From Celeribacter neptunius (lineage in GTDB: Bacteria; Pseudomonadota; Alphaproteobacteria; Rhodobacterales; Rhodobacteraceae), in NCBI RefSeq assembly GCF_900113955.1, contig NZ_FORH01000007.1, forward strand, positions 1 to 64,000: a stretch of DNA of 64,000 nt. Direction: 5' to 3'. The position numbers were made by a program, and so were the translations under genes. Positions 1 through 9,002 of this stretch are shown here, in pieces. The notes beneath the pieces were generated by a model. It searched no databases. It was not told the DNA's origin and saw only the letters and a program-made list of their open reading frames with translations. Position 1 is the first letter of the stretch. Each line of letters opens with the position of its first letter.

Positions 1-845
1 TAACCGCCGGAGCTGTGCACCACGCCCTTGGGTTTGCCGGTGGAGCCGGAGGTATAGAGGATGAACAGCGGGTCCTCGGCATTCATCGGCCGCGGTGGGC
101 AATCCGGGCTGGCGTGTTCCATCAGGTATTTGACATCGACGTCGCGGCCCTGGATCCAGGTGATCTGATCACCGGTGTGCTTGACCACGAGGCAGCGCAC
201 CTTGTCGGAACAGTGCAGCAGAGCGGCGTCGGTGTTGGCCTTCAGAGGCGTGCGACGACCGCCACGGGGTGCTGTGTCCGACGTGATGACCAGCTTGGCG
301 CCACAGTCGTTGATGCGGTTGGCCAGCGCGTCCGGCGAGAAGCCGGCGAAGACGATCGAATGGATCGCACCGATCCGGGCACAGGCCAGCATCGCGTAAG
401 CCGCCTCGGGGATCATCGGCAGGTAGATGACGACGCGGTCGCCGCGCATCACGCCCTGAGACAGGAGCACGTTGGCCATGCGGTTCACCTTGTCGGAGAG
501 CTCCTTGTAGGTGATGTGCTGGGCCTCGGCCTCCGGATCGTCGGGCTCGAAAATGATCGCGGTCTGCAAAGAGCGCTTCGCCAGATGGCGGTCGATACAG
601 TTGGCGGAGACATTGAGAACCCCGTCCTCGTACCATTTGATGTCGACGCGGCCGAAATCGAAACAGGTCTTCTTCACCTGCGTATAGGGTTCCATCCAGT
701 CGAGAATCTTCCCCTGTTCCGCCCAGAACGACACCGGATCAGAAACCGAACGCGCGTACATCTCTTCGTACCGTTCGGCGGAAATATGGGCCTTCGAGGC
801 AAAGGCCTCCGAAGGTGGGGTCATCAAAGTGCTGTCGTCAGACAT
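1..845 (-). CDS. acs: Acetyl-CoA synthetase, N-terminal part (cut by window edge)
   Basis: This is the N-terminal ~281 residues of an AMP-forming acetyl-CoA synthetase, which activates acetate to acetyl-CoA via acetyl-AMP in the cytosol. The ATG at 843-845 follows a GGGAGG ribosome site. The protein begins MSDDSTLMTPPSEAFASKAH and keeps the N-terminal acetyl-CoA synthetase region (FWAEQGKILDWMEPYTQVKK). It then enters the adenylation domain, and the phosphate-binding loop LYTSGSTGKPKGVVH lies next to the truncated end. A propionyl-CoA synthetase is possible, but the N-terminus reads better as Acs. The 490-bp upstream region carries several palindromes that could be regulatory. Confidence 0.92.
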   Translation of the reverse strand, partial: MSDDSTLMTPPSEAFASKAHISAERYEEMYARSVSDPVSFWAEQGKILDWMEPYTQVKKTCFDFGRVDIKWYEDGVLNVSANCIDRHLAKRSLQTAIIFEPDDPEAEAQHITYKELSDKVNRMANVLLSQGVMRGDRVVIYLPMIPEAAYAMLACARIGAIHSIVFAGFSPDALANRINDCGAKLVITSDTAPRGGRRTPLKANTDAALLHCSDKVRCLVVKHTGDQITWIQGRDVDVKYLMEHASPDCPPRPMNAEDPLFILYTSGSTGKPKGVVHSSGG

Positions 846-1339
846 GTCGCCTCCCTAAAGACTGAAATTCACGGCCCGTTTGCGCTCTCCTGGCGCGAAC
901 GAAGCTCCTCCTCAATTTCTGGTTTACAGCGTCTGAAGCGAAAAATCCCGTAACTTACGGGGCATTGGGTGGTGGTTTGTGAAGGGCTTCACGAAACTTT
1001 ACTGTAGTATGTAAATACGTTTACAGCGTTGCCGCGAGAACCTGTCTAAAGTCTATGATTTGTAAGCTGTTAGCCAATGTCATAGCGGCTGTGTTTGCCC
1101 GGGGCGCCTGAGCGCAGGAGGGCGGGGCGAGGCGGCCTTTACAGGCTTGCGGCGGTAAATCGTACAGGTGTCGGAGTGTGGGCGCCTTGCTTGCGACCAC
1201 AAGAAACATCGGCGCAGCTCCGCGAGTCGTGGAGCGTTCACTGCGGTCGGGGAGTGGCTCGCAGGCCACCCGTTGCAATGCGATCGCCCGGCATCCTTGC
1301 GGGCGCCGGGCGGGAGTGTGTCAGGCCGAACTGTCGCGC
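846..1339. promoter_or_regulatory. Intergenic region upstream of acs with a cluster of palindromes
   Basis: No gene is supported in these ~490 bp. The acs-proximal half holds a perfect palindrome at 947-961 (CCCGTAA-C-TTACGGG) and a TGTAAA-TACG-TTTACA inverted repeat at 1010-1025. A TTTAC/GTAAA pair overlaps it (998-1002 and 1011-1015), and a 10-bp direct repeat TTTACAGCGT occurs at 923-932 and 1020-1029. All lie upstream of the acs start, so they are candidate operators for it. The regulator cannot be named. The remainder, about 1040-1339, shows nothing I can support. Confidence 0.35.
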
Positions 1340-3268
1340 TCAGGAGGCGAGGCGGATGTCATCGTTGTCCTTGGTTGTTTTCAACTGCGCACTGTCACGT
1401 TCGAGCGCCGTGGCCTGAGCTTTCAGGGATTGCAGTGCCGCTGTGGTCTCTTCGAACATCGCGGCGTTGTGCTGGGTCACCTGATCGAGCTGGCTGACAG
1501 CTGTGGTGATCTCTGCGAGGCCGACCGACTGTTCGGAGGCCGAGGTGGCGATGCCGCTCATCAGGCTGTCCAAGTTTGAGACGAGCGTTTCGATTTCGCT
1601 CAGCGCCTCGCCGGACGCGTTCACGAGCTGCACGCCTTCGTCCACCTGTTTTCCGGATGTATCGATCAGCTTGGCGATTTCATTTGCAGCTTCCGAGCTG
1701 CGTTGCGCCAGGGCGCGTACTTCTGACGCCACAACGGCAAAGCCCCGCCCGGAATCGCCGGCTCGCGCCGCCTCGACGCCGGCGTTGAGCGCGAGAAGGT
1801 TGGTCTGGAAGGCGATGTCGTCGATCACGGACGTGATCTTCGAAATCTGCGACGAGCTTTCGGCAATGTCGCTCATGGCCTTTACGGTCCGCTCAACCAC
1901 TGTGCGACCGACCGAGGAGCGTTCCTTCGCCTGACCGACGGAGACGGCCGCGTCTTTCGCGCCTTTGGCCGAGTTGTCGACCGACGCGGCCAGCTCGGTG
2001 ATTGCCGCAGCGGTTTCCTCGAGCGAGGCGGCCTGTGTCTCGGTGCGGCGGCTCAGATCGACCGCTGCGCTGTTGAGATTGTCGGTCTCGCCGAGAATGG
2101 TCGCGGCACCTTCGACGATCGAACGGGCCAGTTGTGCAATGGTTTCCACGGCCTGGTTGAAGTCGTTCTGAAGCTTGACGTAGGCTGGCGGGAATTCACC
2201 CTCGATGCGAACGGTGAGATCCCCGCGCGACATCGCGCCGAGCGCCGTGGCGAGGCTTTCGACGACGCGCTGTTGCTCTTGCAGATTGCGTTCGCGTTCG
2301 CGTTCGGCGGCTTCACGGGCCTGTTCCTTCTCAAGCCGGGCCGTTTCCTGATCCTGACGGCGTTGTTCTTCGGCCTGTTCCTCGCGCAGTTTGACCTGAC
2401 GTTCGCGTTCGGCATTCTCTTCGCGTTCGTGTGCGAGCTCGGCATCCTTGGCGGCCTGAGCTTTTTCGAGCTCCTCGCGTTCGACAAGCGCCTGACGGAA
2501 CACTTCGAGCGTACGGGCGATCTCGCCGATCTCGCTTTGCGAATGGGTCATCGGCACGTCGCTTTCACGATCTCCATCGGCCATATCGGCCATGCGCGAC
2601 TTGATCGCGTTCAGCGGGTGGGTGACGGAGCGCACCAGCAGGGTGGAAATGGTCACCAGGATCAGCAGCGCGGCCAGAAGAATCCCGTTGCCGACAAGGC
2701 GCATATGGGCCAGATCTGCCTTGATGTCGGAGAGGTAGGAACCGGTGCCGACATACCAGCCCCAGGGTTCGAAACCTTTGACGTAGCTGATCTTCTCTTC
2801 ATCTCCATCGCCATCGGGTTTCGAGAAATAATAGGTCAGCGCACCGCTGCCCTGTGTTGCGACGATGTCTTTCATGGCGCCGAAGATCTTGGTGCCGCGG
2901 GTGTCGGCGTAACCGGATTGATCCTGACCGTTCATCTCCGGTTTCATCGGATGCGCCACCATGCGATTGTTCATGTCCAGCGCGAAGAAATATTCATTGC
3001 CATTGTAGCGCATGGCCATCAGCTCGTTTTGCCCGAGCATCATGGCGTGTTCGCGGGTGAGCTCGCCTTTCCGGACGTTCTCTTCCAGCAGTTCGAGGCT
3101 CGCGACAGCGGTATCCACAACGTCACTCAGGTGCTGTTTGCGCATGTCCAGAGCGGAATTATAGGCAATGTTGAGGATGAGTTGTGACAGGACGGCAATC
3201 ATGATCACAGCGACGGCAACGATGGCGTAGATGCGAACGGAGAGTTTGGATAGCAAAGAGCTCAGCAT
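1340..3268 (-). CDS. Methyl-accepting chemotaxis protein (Cache sensor, HAMP)
   Basis: This membrane chemoreceptor of ~642 residues signals to CheA/CheW. A first transmembrane helix (about residues 9-30) is followed by a periplasmic single-Cache (sCache_2-type) domain with the family signature around [20 protein letters not shown] and [15 protein letters not shown] second transmembrane helix ([16 protein letters not shown]) leads to HAMP, then a long Glu/Arg-rich coiled coil, a second HAMP-like segment and the signalling domain. The hairpin tip is intact ([20 protein letters not shown], then [15 protein letters not shown]). The frame is open to 3373, but the ATG at 3266-3268 has GAGG six bases upstream and directly precedes the membrane anchor; the ATG at 3278-3280 is an alternative. 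The ligand is unknown, though such Cache domains often bind small organic acids. Confidence 0.93.
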   Translation of the reverse strand: MLSSLLSKLSVRIYAIVAVAVIMIAVLSQLILNIAYNSALDMRKQHLSDVVDTAVASLELLEENVRKGELTREHAMMLGQNELMAMRYNGNEYFFALDMNNRMVAHPMKPEMNGQDQSGYADTRGTKIFGAMKDIVATQGSGALTYYFSKPDGDGDEEKISYVKGFEPWGWYVGTGSYLSDIKADLAHMRLVGNGILLAALLILVTISTLLVRSVTHPLNAIKSRMADMADGDRESDVPMTHSQSEIGEIARTLEVFRQALVEREELEKAQAAKDAELAHEREENAERERQVKLREEQAEEQRRQDQETARLEKEQAREAAERERERNLQEQQRVVESLATALGAMSRGDLTVRIEGEFPPAYVKLQNDFNQAVETIAQLARSIVEGAATILGETDNLNSAAVDLSRRTETQAASLEETAAAITELAASVDNSAKGAKDAAVSVGQAKERSSVGRTVVERTVKAMSDIAESSSQISKITSVIDDIAFQTNLLALNAGVEAARAGDSGRGFAVVASEVRALAQRSSEAANEIAKLIDTSGKQVDEGVQLVNASGEALSEIETLVSNLDSLMSGIATSASEQSVGLAEITTAVSQLDQVTQHNAAMFEETTAALQSLKAQATALERDSAQLKTTKDNDDIRLAS

Positions 3269-3869
3269 TGTCGACCTCATGTCTTTCGTCGAATGGACAG
3301 TGGTCTGCACAATGTGGGGAAACCCCTTAATTTTGGGTTTAGCTCTGAGAAATATGCAAATGTCAGGTCGCAATTCATCCGAGCCGATTTCCCATGACGC
3401 TTTGCCTCAAGGGGCTGTGGTCTAGGGTATCGGCGCCGCACAGATTTGGGCCTCCCTCAGGTCGGCTTTTTAGAGAAAGTATTCCAAATACCATATGTAT
3501 CATGAGGTTGGATGGAGGTTGATACATGCGAGGGAATGCGCTCGCCGCGACCGAAAGCCGCTCGGCCAAACCCGTTTTGGGGGCGCACTGGCTGTTTCGG
3601 TAAATGTGCATGCGGGATTGCGAAAGCCCGGGGAGGATGACCGGACGGTGCTAAGCCCTTGCAGCTGATTCTACATGTGAGACGGGCGCGCGATCGGGGC
3701 TGATCTTTTCTGTGACCACAGTGATCGGCGCTTCACGGAGCGGGAATGTCATGGGCAGAGGGCGTGAAATCGCTGCCCGATGTGACATGTCCATCGGGCA
3801 GCCAGAGACCGGCGGTTCTCGGGGATCTGGGGACCCGAGCCGCCGGGTGTTTCGCAGGAGCCGCGGCGA
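3269..3869. other. Non-coding gap; one 8-bp inverted repeat
   Basis: No coding region is supported between the chemoreceptor start and the TRAP binding-protein stop. An inverted repeat ATGTATCA-N17-TGATACAT (3495-3502 and 3520-3527) lies upstream of the chemoreceptor. It could be an operator, but nothing else supports that. Short open frames here have no ribosome site and no recognisable product. Confidence 0.3.
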
Positions 3870-4949
3870 TTACGTCTGTTGGCCCGCGTCCAGAAGCGCA
3901 TTGGCGCGGGCGAGGATGGCTGCACCGTCGAGCCCGCGATCGTTGAGCTTCTGGGTCCATTCCGCATAGACGGGTTCCGCCATGGCGCGCCAGCTTGCCA
4001 CCTCTTCGGCGGAAATCTCACCGATGGTGTTGCCCTGGGCGATCACCGCCTCCTTGCCTTTCTGCTCGAACGCGTCGAATTGACGACCGATGCGCTGCGA
4101 CAGCGCCATGCCGGAGGCGTCATCGATCACCTTGCGCAGATCGTCGGACAGGCCGTCATAGGCGCGCTGGTTCATGATCAGAGAAAACGTGTTGGCATAG
4201 AGGCCACGGGCCGCCGGTGCAGGGGCGGAGGTGAACTTGGTCAGCTCCTGCAGCTTGAAGGCGGGCACCACCTCATAGGGCAGGCAACAGCCGTCGATGA
4301 CACCGTTCGACAGACCCACGACCATTTCGGTCACCGGGAAGAACACGGTCTCCACCCCCATCATGTCGAGCATCTTTCCGACCGCCTGATTGGGCGCGCG
4401 CAGCTTTTGCCCCTTCAGGTCGGCGGCGGTCTGGATCAGCCCCTCGCGGGTGTGGAACTTGCCGCCATCATGGGTGTGAAAGGCGAGCGTCTTGGTGCCC
4501 GGGTATTCGCCCTGACCGAATTCGTCCATCAGCTTGTGCATGACGATCGAGGTCTTTTCGGCATTGGTCACCATGAACGGGAGCGCCAGGGTTTCGGCCA
4601 CCGGGAAGCGATCCGGTGAATAGACCGGCAGGGTCCAGCTGATGTCGCAAATGCCCTGACGCACCTGATCGGGGAGCTGGCCGGGTTTGCCGCCAAGCTG
4701 CATCGAGGGGTAGAGCTCGATATTGATCGCGCCTTCGGAGGCGGTGCGGATTTCCTCGATCCACGGCTCGAAGAATTGCGTGTTCATCGGCGCTGGCGCG
4801 GGCAGCATGGAATGCAGGCGCAGCGTCACCTCGGCGGCATTGGCACGCGTCAGGAAGGCCGGCGTCGCGAGCGCCGCGCCCATCCCGGCCAGAACGGTCC
4901 GGCGTGTCATGCCCGGCTTCACCGGGCCCGGTTTCATAGAATTCGTCAT
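3870..4949 (-). CDS. TRAP transporter substrate-binding protein (DctP family)
   Basis: This is a periplasmic solute-binding protein of ~359 residues for a TRAP transporter. The start ATG at 4947-4949 follows GGGAGGAAAGAC; the frame stays open upstream only because it shadows the reductase gene. Residues 15-40 form a Tat signal (TRRTVLAGMGAALATPAFLT, cleavage near ANA), which suggests export in folded form. The mature part has typical DctP features, including LHSMLPAPAPMNTQFFEPW and DLKGQKLRAPNQAVGKMLD. It is the last gene after P450-ferredoxin-reductase on the same strand, 89 bp downstream of the reductase. No membrane subunits accompany it. The nearest are the DctQ/DctM genes at 14.3-16.2 kb, which have their own binding protein. 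The ligand is unknown, but context points to the P450 substrate. Confidence 0.9.
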   Translation of the reverse strand: MTNSMKPGPVKPGMTRRTVLAGMGAALATPAFLTRANAAEVTLRLHSMLPAPAPMNTQFFEPWIEEIRTASEGAINIELYPSMQLGGKPGQLPDQVRQGICDISWTLPVYSPDRFPVAETLALPFMVTNAEKTSIVMHKLMDEFGQGEYPGTKTLAFHTHDGGKFHTREGLIQTAADLKGQKLRAPNQAVGKMLDMMGVETVFFPVTEMVVGLSNGVIDGCCLPYEVVPAFKLQELTKFTSAPAPAARGLYANTFSLIMNQRAYDGLSDDLRKVIDDASGMALSQRIGRQFDAFEQKGKEAVIAQGNTIGEISAEEVASWRAMAEPVYAEWTQKLNDRGLDGAAILARANALLDAGQQT

Positions 4950-5038
4950 GTCTTTCCTCCCTTTGGTCTCCGGCCTCCTCTGCCGGAGTTGCGTTTCGGG
5001 CCTTGTGGCCCTGTTGTCCGTCCTGCGCTGGCCGTTCC

Positions 5039-6211
5039 TCACCCGGCCAGCGCAGCGAAGTCTTCGAGCATCAGGGGAGTGCCCTGTCCCATGGCCTTGC
5101 GGCTTCTCATATGCACCTTGGCATTGTTGACGGTTTCCACCGCCGTCACCCGCTCGCCATCGAGGCGCAGCATGGTGCCGTCGGGCAGTTCCTCGGCGCG
5201 ATCTTCCGGCGCGGCGAGACCTGCGATCTGCAACTTCCAGTCGGCCTGATCGGACCAGAACCATGGTACGGCACGGTAGGGGGCTTGCGCGCCTTTGATC
5301 AGCCGTTTGGCGATATGGCGGGCGTGATCGGTGGCCGCTTGCACGCTTTCAAGCCGCACCAAGCGGCCGCTGAATGGATCGGGGAAGCTGGCGCAATCGC
5401 CAAGCGCCGAAATGGCGGGGTCCTCGGTCAGAAGCTGTGTATCGACCTTGATGCCATTCTCGATGCTGAGCCCGGCCTCGGCGGCCAGCTCGGTATTCGG
5501 TACGACGCCCGCCGACAGAAGCGCGAAATCGCAGGCGATGCTTTTGCCACTGGCGAGCGTGAGGCCCTTGGCGGAGATCTCCGCCACCGGGTCGGCGAGC
5601 CTGAGCATGGTGCCGAGCGCGCGGTGTTTCTCGGCGAAACGTTCCGACATCTGCGCGGAGACGGCGCGGGCCATCAGCCGCGGCGCGGCTTCCGCCACGC
5701 TCACCTCGAGCCCGGCGGCGCGGGCCACGGCGGCAAATTCCAAGCCGATGAAGCCGCCGCCGATCACACCGACGGAAGACGCGCCGGAGAGGGCCGCGCG
5801 CAGAGCCTTCGCATCGGAGAGGCTGCGCAGATCGAGGCAATGTTCAATCCCGGGCAGGGGCGGGCGCAGGTTGCGGGTGCCCGTGGCGAGGATCAGATGA
5901 TCATAGGCGACGGGCTCGTCGTCGACCATGACCCGCTGCACCGCCCGGTCGATCGCCTCGACGCGGCTTCCCATGCGCAGGGTGATGCCCTGAGCGTCGT
6001 AGAAGCTTTCAGGCCGCAGCGGCAAGATCGTCGCGTCGCCGGTTTTCATATAGGTTTTCGACAGCGGCGGGCGCTGATAGGGCAGCTCCGGCTCATCGCC
6101 GATCAGGACGATCTCGCCCGCGAAACCTTCCTGACGCAATGACGCGGCGGCCTGAAACCCGCCTTGCCCGGCGCCGATGATGACGATGCGTTTCAGCTCT
6201 GTCGCGGCCAT
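5039..6211 (-). CDS. FAD/NAD(H)-dependent ferredoxin reductase (putidaredoxin-reductase type)
   Basis: This ~390-residue flavoprotein should pass electrons from NADH to the adjacent [2Fe-2S] ferredoxin. It has an N-terminal FAD-binding GxGxxG (RIVIIGAGQGGFQAAASLR), the family motif PYQRPPLSKTYM, and a second dinucleotide fold (SVGVIGGGFIGLEFA) for NAD(H). A later FAD motif is near AISALGDCASFP, and the C-terminal reductase domain follows. The architecture matches CamA/ThcD/PuR-type P450 redox partners. The start is either ATG at 6209-6211, overlapping the ferredoxin stop as TGATG, or GTG at 6212-6214. It is co-transcribed with the ferredoxin and P450 on its 5' side. Confidence 0.93.
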   Translation of the reverse strand: MAATELKRIVIIGAGQGGFQAAASLRQEGFAGEIVLIGDEPELPYQRPPLSKTYMKTGDATILPLRPESFYDAQGITLRMGSRVEAIDRAVQRVMVDDEPVAYDHLILATGTRNLRPPLPGIEHCLDLRSLSDAKALRAALSGASSVGVIGGGFIGLEFAAVARAAGLEVSVAEAAPRLMARAVSAQMSERFAEKHRALGTMLRLADPVAEISAKGLTLASGKSIACDFALLSAGVVPNTELAAEAGLSIENGIKVDTQLLTEDPAISALGDCASFPDPFSGRLVRLESVQAATDHARHIAKRLIKGAQAPYRAVPWFWSDQADWKLQIAGLAAPEDRAEELPDGTMLRLDGERVTAVETVNNAKVHMRSRKAMGQGTPLMLEDFAALAG

Positions 6212-6525
6212 CACTCATCGGCCTCCGGCAGATGCACCACGAGCCCGTCGAGCGCCTCGCTGACCTTGATCTGACAGGTCAGCCGCGAGGTCGGGCGGAC
6301 CTCCGCCTCTGCACAGTCGAGCATGTCTTCTTCGCCCTCGCTGGCCGTGCCGGTGCGGTCGTCATCGACATAGCAATGGCAGGTGGCACACATCATCGCG
6401 CCGCCGCATTCGGCGAGGATGCCGTCGATGCCATGGGCCAGCGCAACCTGCATCACGCTTTTGCCCGTTTCTGCCTCGACGGTCTGGCGGCGCCCGTCGG
6501 GCTGGACGAAAGTAATCTTCGCCAT
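6211..6525 (-). CDS. [2Fe-2S] ferredoxin (adrenodoxin/putidaredoxin type)
   Basis: This 104-residue ferredoxin is the electron carrier between the neighbouring reductase and P450. The cluster ligands are C40, C46 and C49 (CGGAMMCATC) and C84, with the C-X5-C-X2-C-X34-C spacing of vertebrate-type ferredoxins. C51 and C71 are additional. It lies between P450 (26 bp upstream) and reductase (1-bp overlap), so all three are one transcript. A second ferredoxin of the same class lies at 9003. Confidence 0.95.
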   Translation of the reverse strand: MAKITFVQPDGRRQTVEAETGKSVMQVALAHGIDGILAECGGAMMCATCHCYVDDDRTGTASEGEEDMLDCAEAEVRPTSRLTCQIKVSEALDGLVVHLPEADE

Positions 6526-6551
6526 TGAGTCATGTCCTCTCGGTTTCAGGC

Positions 6552-7730
6552 TCAGTTCAGGGTAACCGGCAGGTTCAACGGGCCGCGGAAACCGAAGCCG
6601 CTCCAGATCACGCGTGCGGGATCTGCGAGTGTCATATTCGGAAAGCGGTCGAACAGGAGCGGCAGCATGATCTGGCCCAGGGTGCGCCGTGCCACCTGGG
6701 CGCCGGCGCAGTGATGCGGGCCGGAGCCGAAAGCCTGATGCGGGTGTTTGTCGCGGAACACGTTGTACTCTTCGCCATCCGCGCCATAGATCGCCTCGTC
6801 ACGGTTGGCGGAGGCCTGAATGGTCATCACCGTCTCACCAGGACCGATCAGATGGTCGCCGATCTGCACCTCCTGCGTGGTGCGCCGACCCGAGACCTGA
6901 ATCGGGGCGACCCAGCGCACGCCCTCCTCGAACGCATCGAGCCAGACGTCCTGACGTTTCACCTCGTCGAGCTGATCCGGGTTGGTCAGGAGCCCGTAGA
7001 CGATGGTGGCGAGCGCATCGCGGGGTTCGTTGATACCGCCGCCGATGGCGATCTTGATATTGGCATACATCTGGCTCATCGGGATCGGGTTGCGCCCGTT
7101 GAGCATCACCGAGAAGGCGGAGTTGTTGGGCTGCTCCGTGTGGCGCGGAATCACCCGTTCGAACAGGGCGTTCATCTCGGCATTGGCCTCGTCCGAGAGG
7201 CGGAACAGCTCCGGGTCCTCGCCGAAATTGCCGGCGCCGTCGATCAGACGTTGCGACCAGCGCTGCATCTCTTCGTCCGAGGCCTCTTCGAGCCCGAGCA
7301 TATGCGCCAGAATGCGCGCGGCGATCGGGCCGCAAAGATCCTTGAACAGATCCACGGTCTCGCCGCGCGGCAGGCGGGAGACATAGTCCTCGGCCAGTTT
7401 CGTATAGAGCTCGCCCCAGTCGGTGCGGATCACCTTGGGCGAGAATGACGGCTGCATCGCCATGCGTTCGGCGCGGTGTTCATCGCCATCCTTGCGCATC
7501 AGCGTATGGGCCTGAAATGCTGGTTTCATCGGTGTCATCGGATCGTCGGAGCTGAAAATCTCCGGCGTTTCCTTGATCCATTTGGTGTGTTCGGCACGGG
7601 TGACGAAAATCCGGTTGGTCTGGGCGACGCGGACCACCGGGGTCTCGGCGCGCATGCGTTTGTAAATCGGATAGGGGTCACGGGTCAGGTCGGCCAGGGT
7701 GACCGCCTCGTTCACGGGTAGATCGAGCAT
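6552..7730 (-). CDS. Cytochrome P450, class I, with atypical I-helix
   Basis: This soluble bacterial P450 has 392 residues. The heme-ligand loop is FGSGPHHCAG with C341 as thiolate ligand, and the K-helix ExxR is EEGVRW. The I-helix segment IAIGGGINEPRDA (residues 228-239) lacks the usual acid-Thr pair of the A/G-G-x-D/E-T-T motif, with Asn-Glu-Pro in its place. It heads the operon P450, ferredoxin, reductase, TRAP binding protein, and is divergent from a LysR gene across 135 bp containing nested palindromes. The substrate is unknown. The family number cannot be assigned from sequence reading, and it is only distantly like the second P450 at 11758. Confidence 0.94.
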   Translation of the reverse strand: MLDLPVNEAVTLADLTRDPYPIYKRMRAETPVVRVAQTNRIFVTRAEHTKWIKETPEIFSSDDPMTPMKPAFQAHTLMRKDGDEHRAERMAMQPSFSPKVIRTDWGELYTKLAEDYVSRLPRGETVDLFKDLCGPIAARILAHMLGLEEASDEEMQRWSQRLIDGAGNFGEDPELFRLSDEANAEMNALFERVIPRHTEQPNNSAFSVMLNGRNPIPMSQMYANIKIAIGGGINEPRDALATIVYGLLTNPDQLDEVKRQDVWLDAFEEGVRWVAPIQVSGRRTTQEVQIGDHLIGPGETVMTIQASANRDEAIYGADGEEYNVFRDKHPHQAFGSGPHHCAGAQVARRTLGQIMLPLLFDRFPNMTLADPARVIWSGFGFRGPLNLPVTLN

Positions 7731-7865
7731 CTACAGATCTCCTCCCAAAGCTGTAGTGGCCCGAGCTAATCAGTGTGGATTCCATCAATCAATACGATCA
7801 GATAGATTGTCAGGATCTGATTTTCAGATCGTAATGCGAGAGGCGTGCGCGCAAGGAGAGGGGCG
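7731..7865. promoter_or_regulatory. Divergent P450/LysR promoter region with nested palindromes
   Basis: These 135 bp separate the P450 operon from the divergent LysR gene. They carry a perfect GATCTGA-TTT-TCAGATC palindrome at 7814-7830. A wider pair, TACGATC (7793-7799) and GATCGTA (7827-7833), brackets an ATC-N-GAT-rich stretch. This arrangement is typical of a LysR protein binding beside its own gene and activating the divergent operon. AAGGAG at 7853-7858 is the LysR ribosome site. Confidence 0.55.
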
Positions 7866-8768
7866 ATGAACAAGGTCACGGACCCGATGGCGACGGACTT
7901 CCGGGCGCTGGATGTGCTGCTCCGGGTCTATCGGCTCGGATCGTTCACCCGGGCGGCGGAGGATCTGGAGATGAACCAGTCGGTGGTGAGCTACACGATC
8001 GACAAGCTTCGCGGCGTGTTCGACGATCCTTTGTTCGTGCGTGAGGCACGGCGCCTGATCGCCACGCCGCGTTGCGAAGAGGTGGTCACGGAAGCGGCAG
8101 AGCTGCTCGAACGGTTTTCGCAGCTGACGGCGACGCAGGATTTCGACCCGAAACAAAGCACCGAGACGGTGACGATCGCCTGCAACTATTATGAGCGTGA
8201 GCTGATCATCCCGCATCTCATACATGCAATCCGGGCCGAGGCGCCGAAGCTCAGGATCGAGATTGTCGATTCCTCCTATCTCGGCCATGACAAATTGCTG
8301 CGGATGGAGGCGGACCTGCTGATCGGTCCCTTCGTGCAGCTGGGCGCCGCCTTCTATGCCCGGGCGCTCTATGACGACCATTATGTCTGCATGATGGACC
8401 CGGCGCATCCGATGGCGAAAGCCGCGCTGAGCATGGAGGAATATCTGCCGCTCGATCATGTTTACATCACCTACGGCGGCAAGTGGAAATCGCGCTACAT
8501 GCAGGAGCTGGAGCGGCAGGGGCACGAGATCTCGATCGCCATTCGCACCCCGAGCCCGGCGGGGATTCAGACCCTGATCGCCGGGTCCGAGCTGGTCGCC
8601 ACAGTGCCGGAACGGCTGTCGCGCAAGCTTGGCCAAGGGCTGCACATTGCGCGCTGTCCCGTGCCGACCCCGGTCCAGATCCAGATGGTCTGGACCGCCC
8701 GGACCCATCGCTCGCAGATGCATCAATGGGTGCGGGATCTCGTCGTGCGCGCGACGCGCGGGGTCTGA
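7866..8768 (+). CDS. LysR-family transcriptional regulator
   Basis: This ~300-residue regulator begins MNKVTDPMATDFRALDVLLR. The start at 7866 is chosen because AAGGAG lies seven bases upstream; the upstream GTG at 7845 has no such site. The N-terminal winged helix is clear (GSFTRAAEDLEMNQSVVSYT, then DPLFVREARRLIATPR), and the rest is the LysR effector-binding domain. It has the look of the NodD/SyrM-like branch. It is divergent from the P450-ferredoxin-reductase-TRAP operon, which it most likely controls in response to the pathway substrate or a product. Confidence 0.9.
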   Translation: MNKVTDPMATDFRALDVLLRVYRLGSFTRAAEDLEMNQSVVSYTIDKLRGVFDDPLFVREARRLIATPRCEEVVTEAAELLERFSQLTATQDFDPKQSTETVTIACNYYERELIIPHLIHAIRAEAPKLRIEIVDSSYLGHDKLLRMEADLLIGPFVQLGAAFYARALYDDHYVCMMDPAHPMAKAALSMEEYLPLDHVYITYGGKWKSRYMQELERQGHEISIAIRTPSPAGIQTLIAGSELVATVPERLSRKLGQGLHIARCPVPTPVQIQMVWTARTHRSQMHQWVRDLVVRATRGV

Positions 8769-8949
8769 GGCGCAGGGGGGCATGTGCTTTCGGCCGGGCA
8801 TGTGCCGACGTTGATGCTGCCGTCTTCGTTGTAGGGATCTTCACAGATCTTCATGGAAAATAAGGGTTTGTCGGCTGCACGATCGGTCATCTGGGCCGGT
8901 CGCTGGCGCCGGGGCCGATCATTCGTGCTGTCTCGATTTCTGCAAATAC

Positions 8950-8981
8950 TGTTGATAATTAAATTAGTTGATATATAAACC
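8950..8981 (+). promoter_or_regulatory. Candidate promoter/operator of ferredoxin 2, matching the P450-2 promoter
   Basis: This is a 32-bp AT-rich element 53 bp ahead of the ferredoxin start. It contains a possible -35 (TTGATA, 8952-8957) and -10 (TATAAA, 8974-8979), 16 bp apart. A pseudo-palindrome TAATT-A-AATTA lies between them. By eye, 23 of 32 positions match the element at 11709-11740 ahead of the second P450, at nearly the same distance from the start codon. A repressor bound over the spacer is the simplest reading. Confidence 0.55.
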
Positions 8982-9002
8982 AAATAAAAGGGAGGAAGAA
9001 AG

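Noticed and set aside
3870-5264. A 464-residue fusion of the TRAP binding protein with an N-terminal extension
   Set aside because: The extra 105 codons are antisense-phase reading of the reductase gene end and intergenic DNA. The ATG at 4949 has a strong ribosome site directly before a Tat signal.
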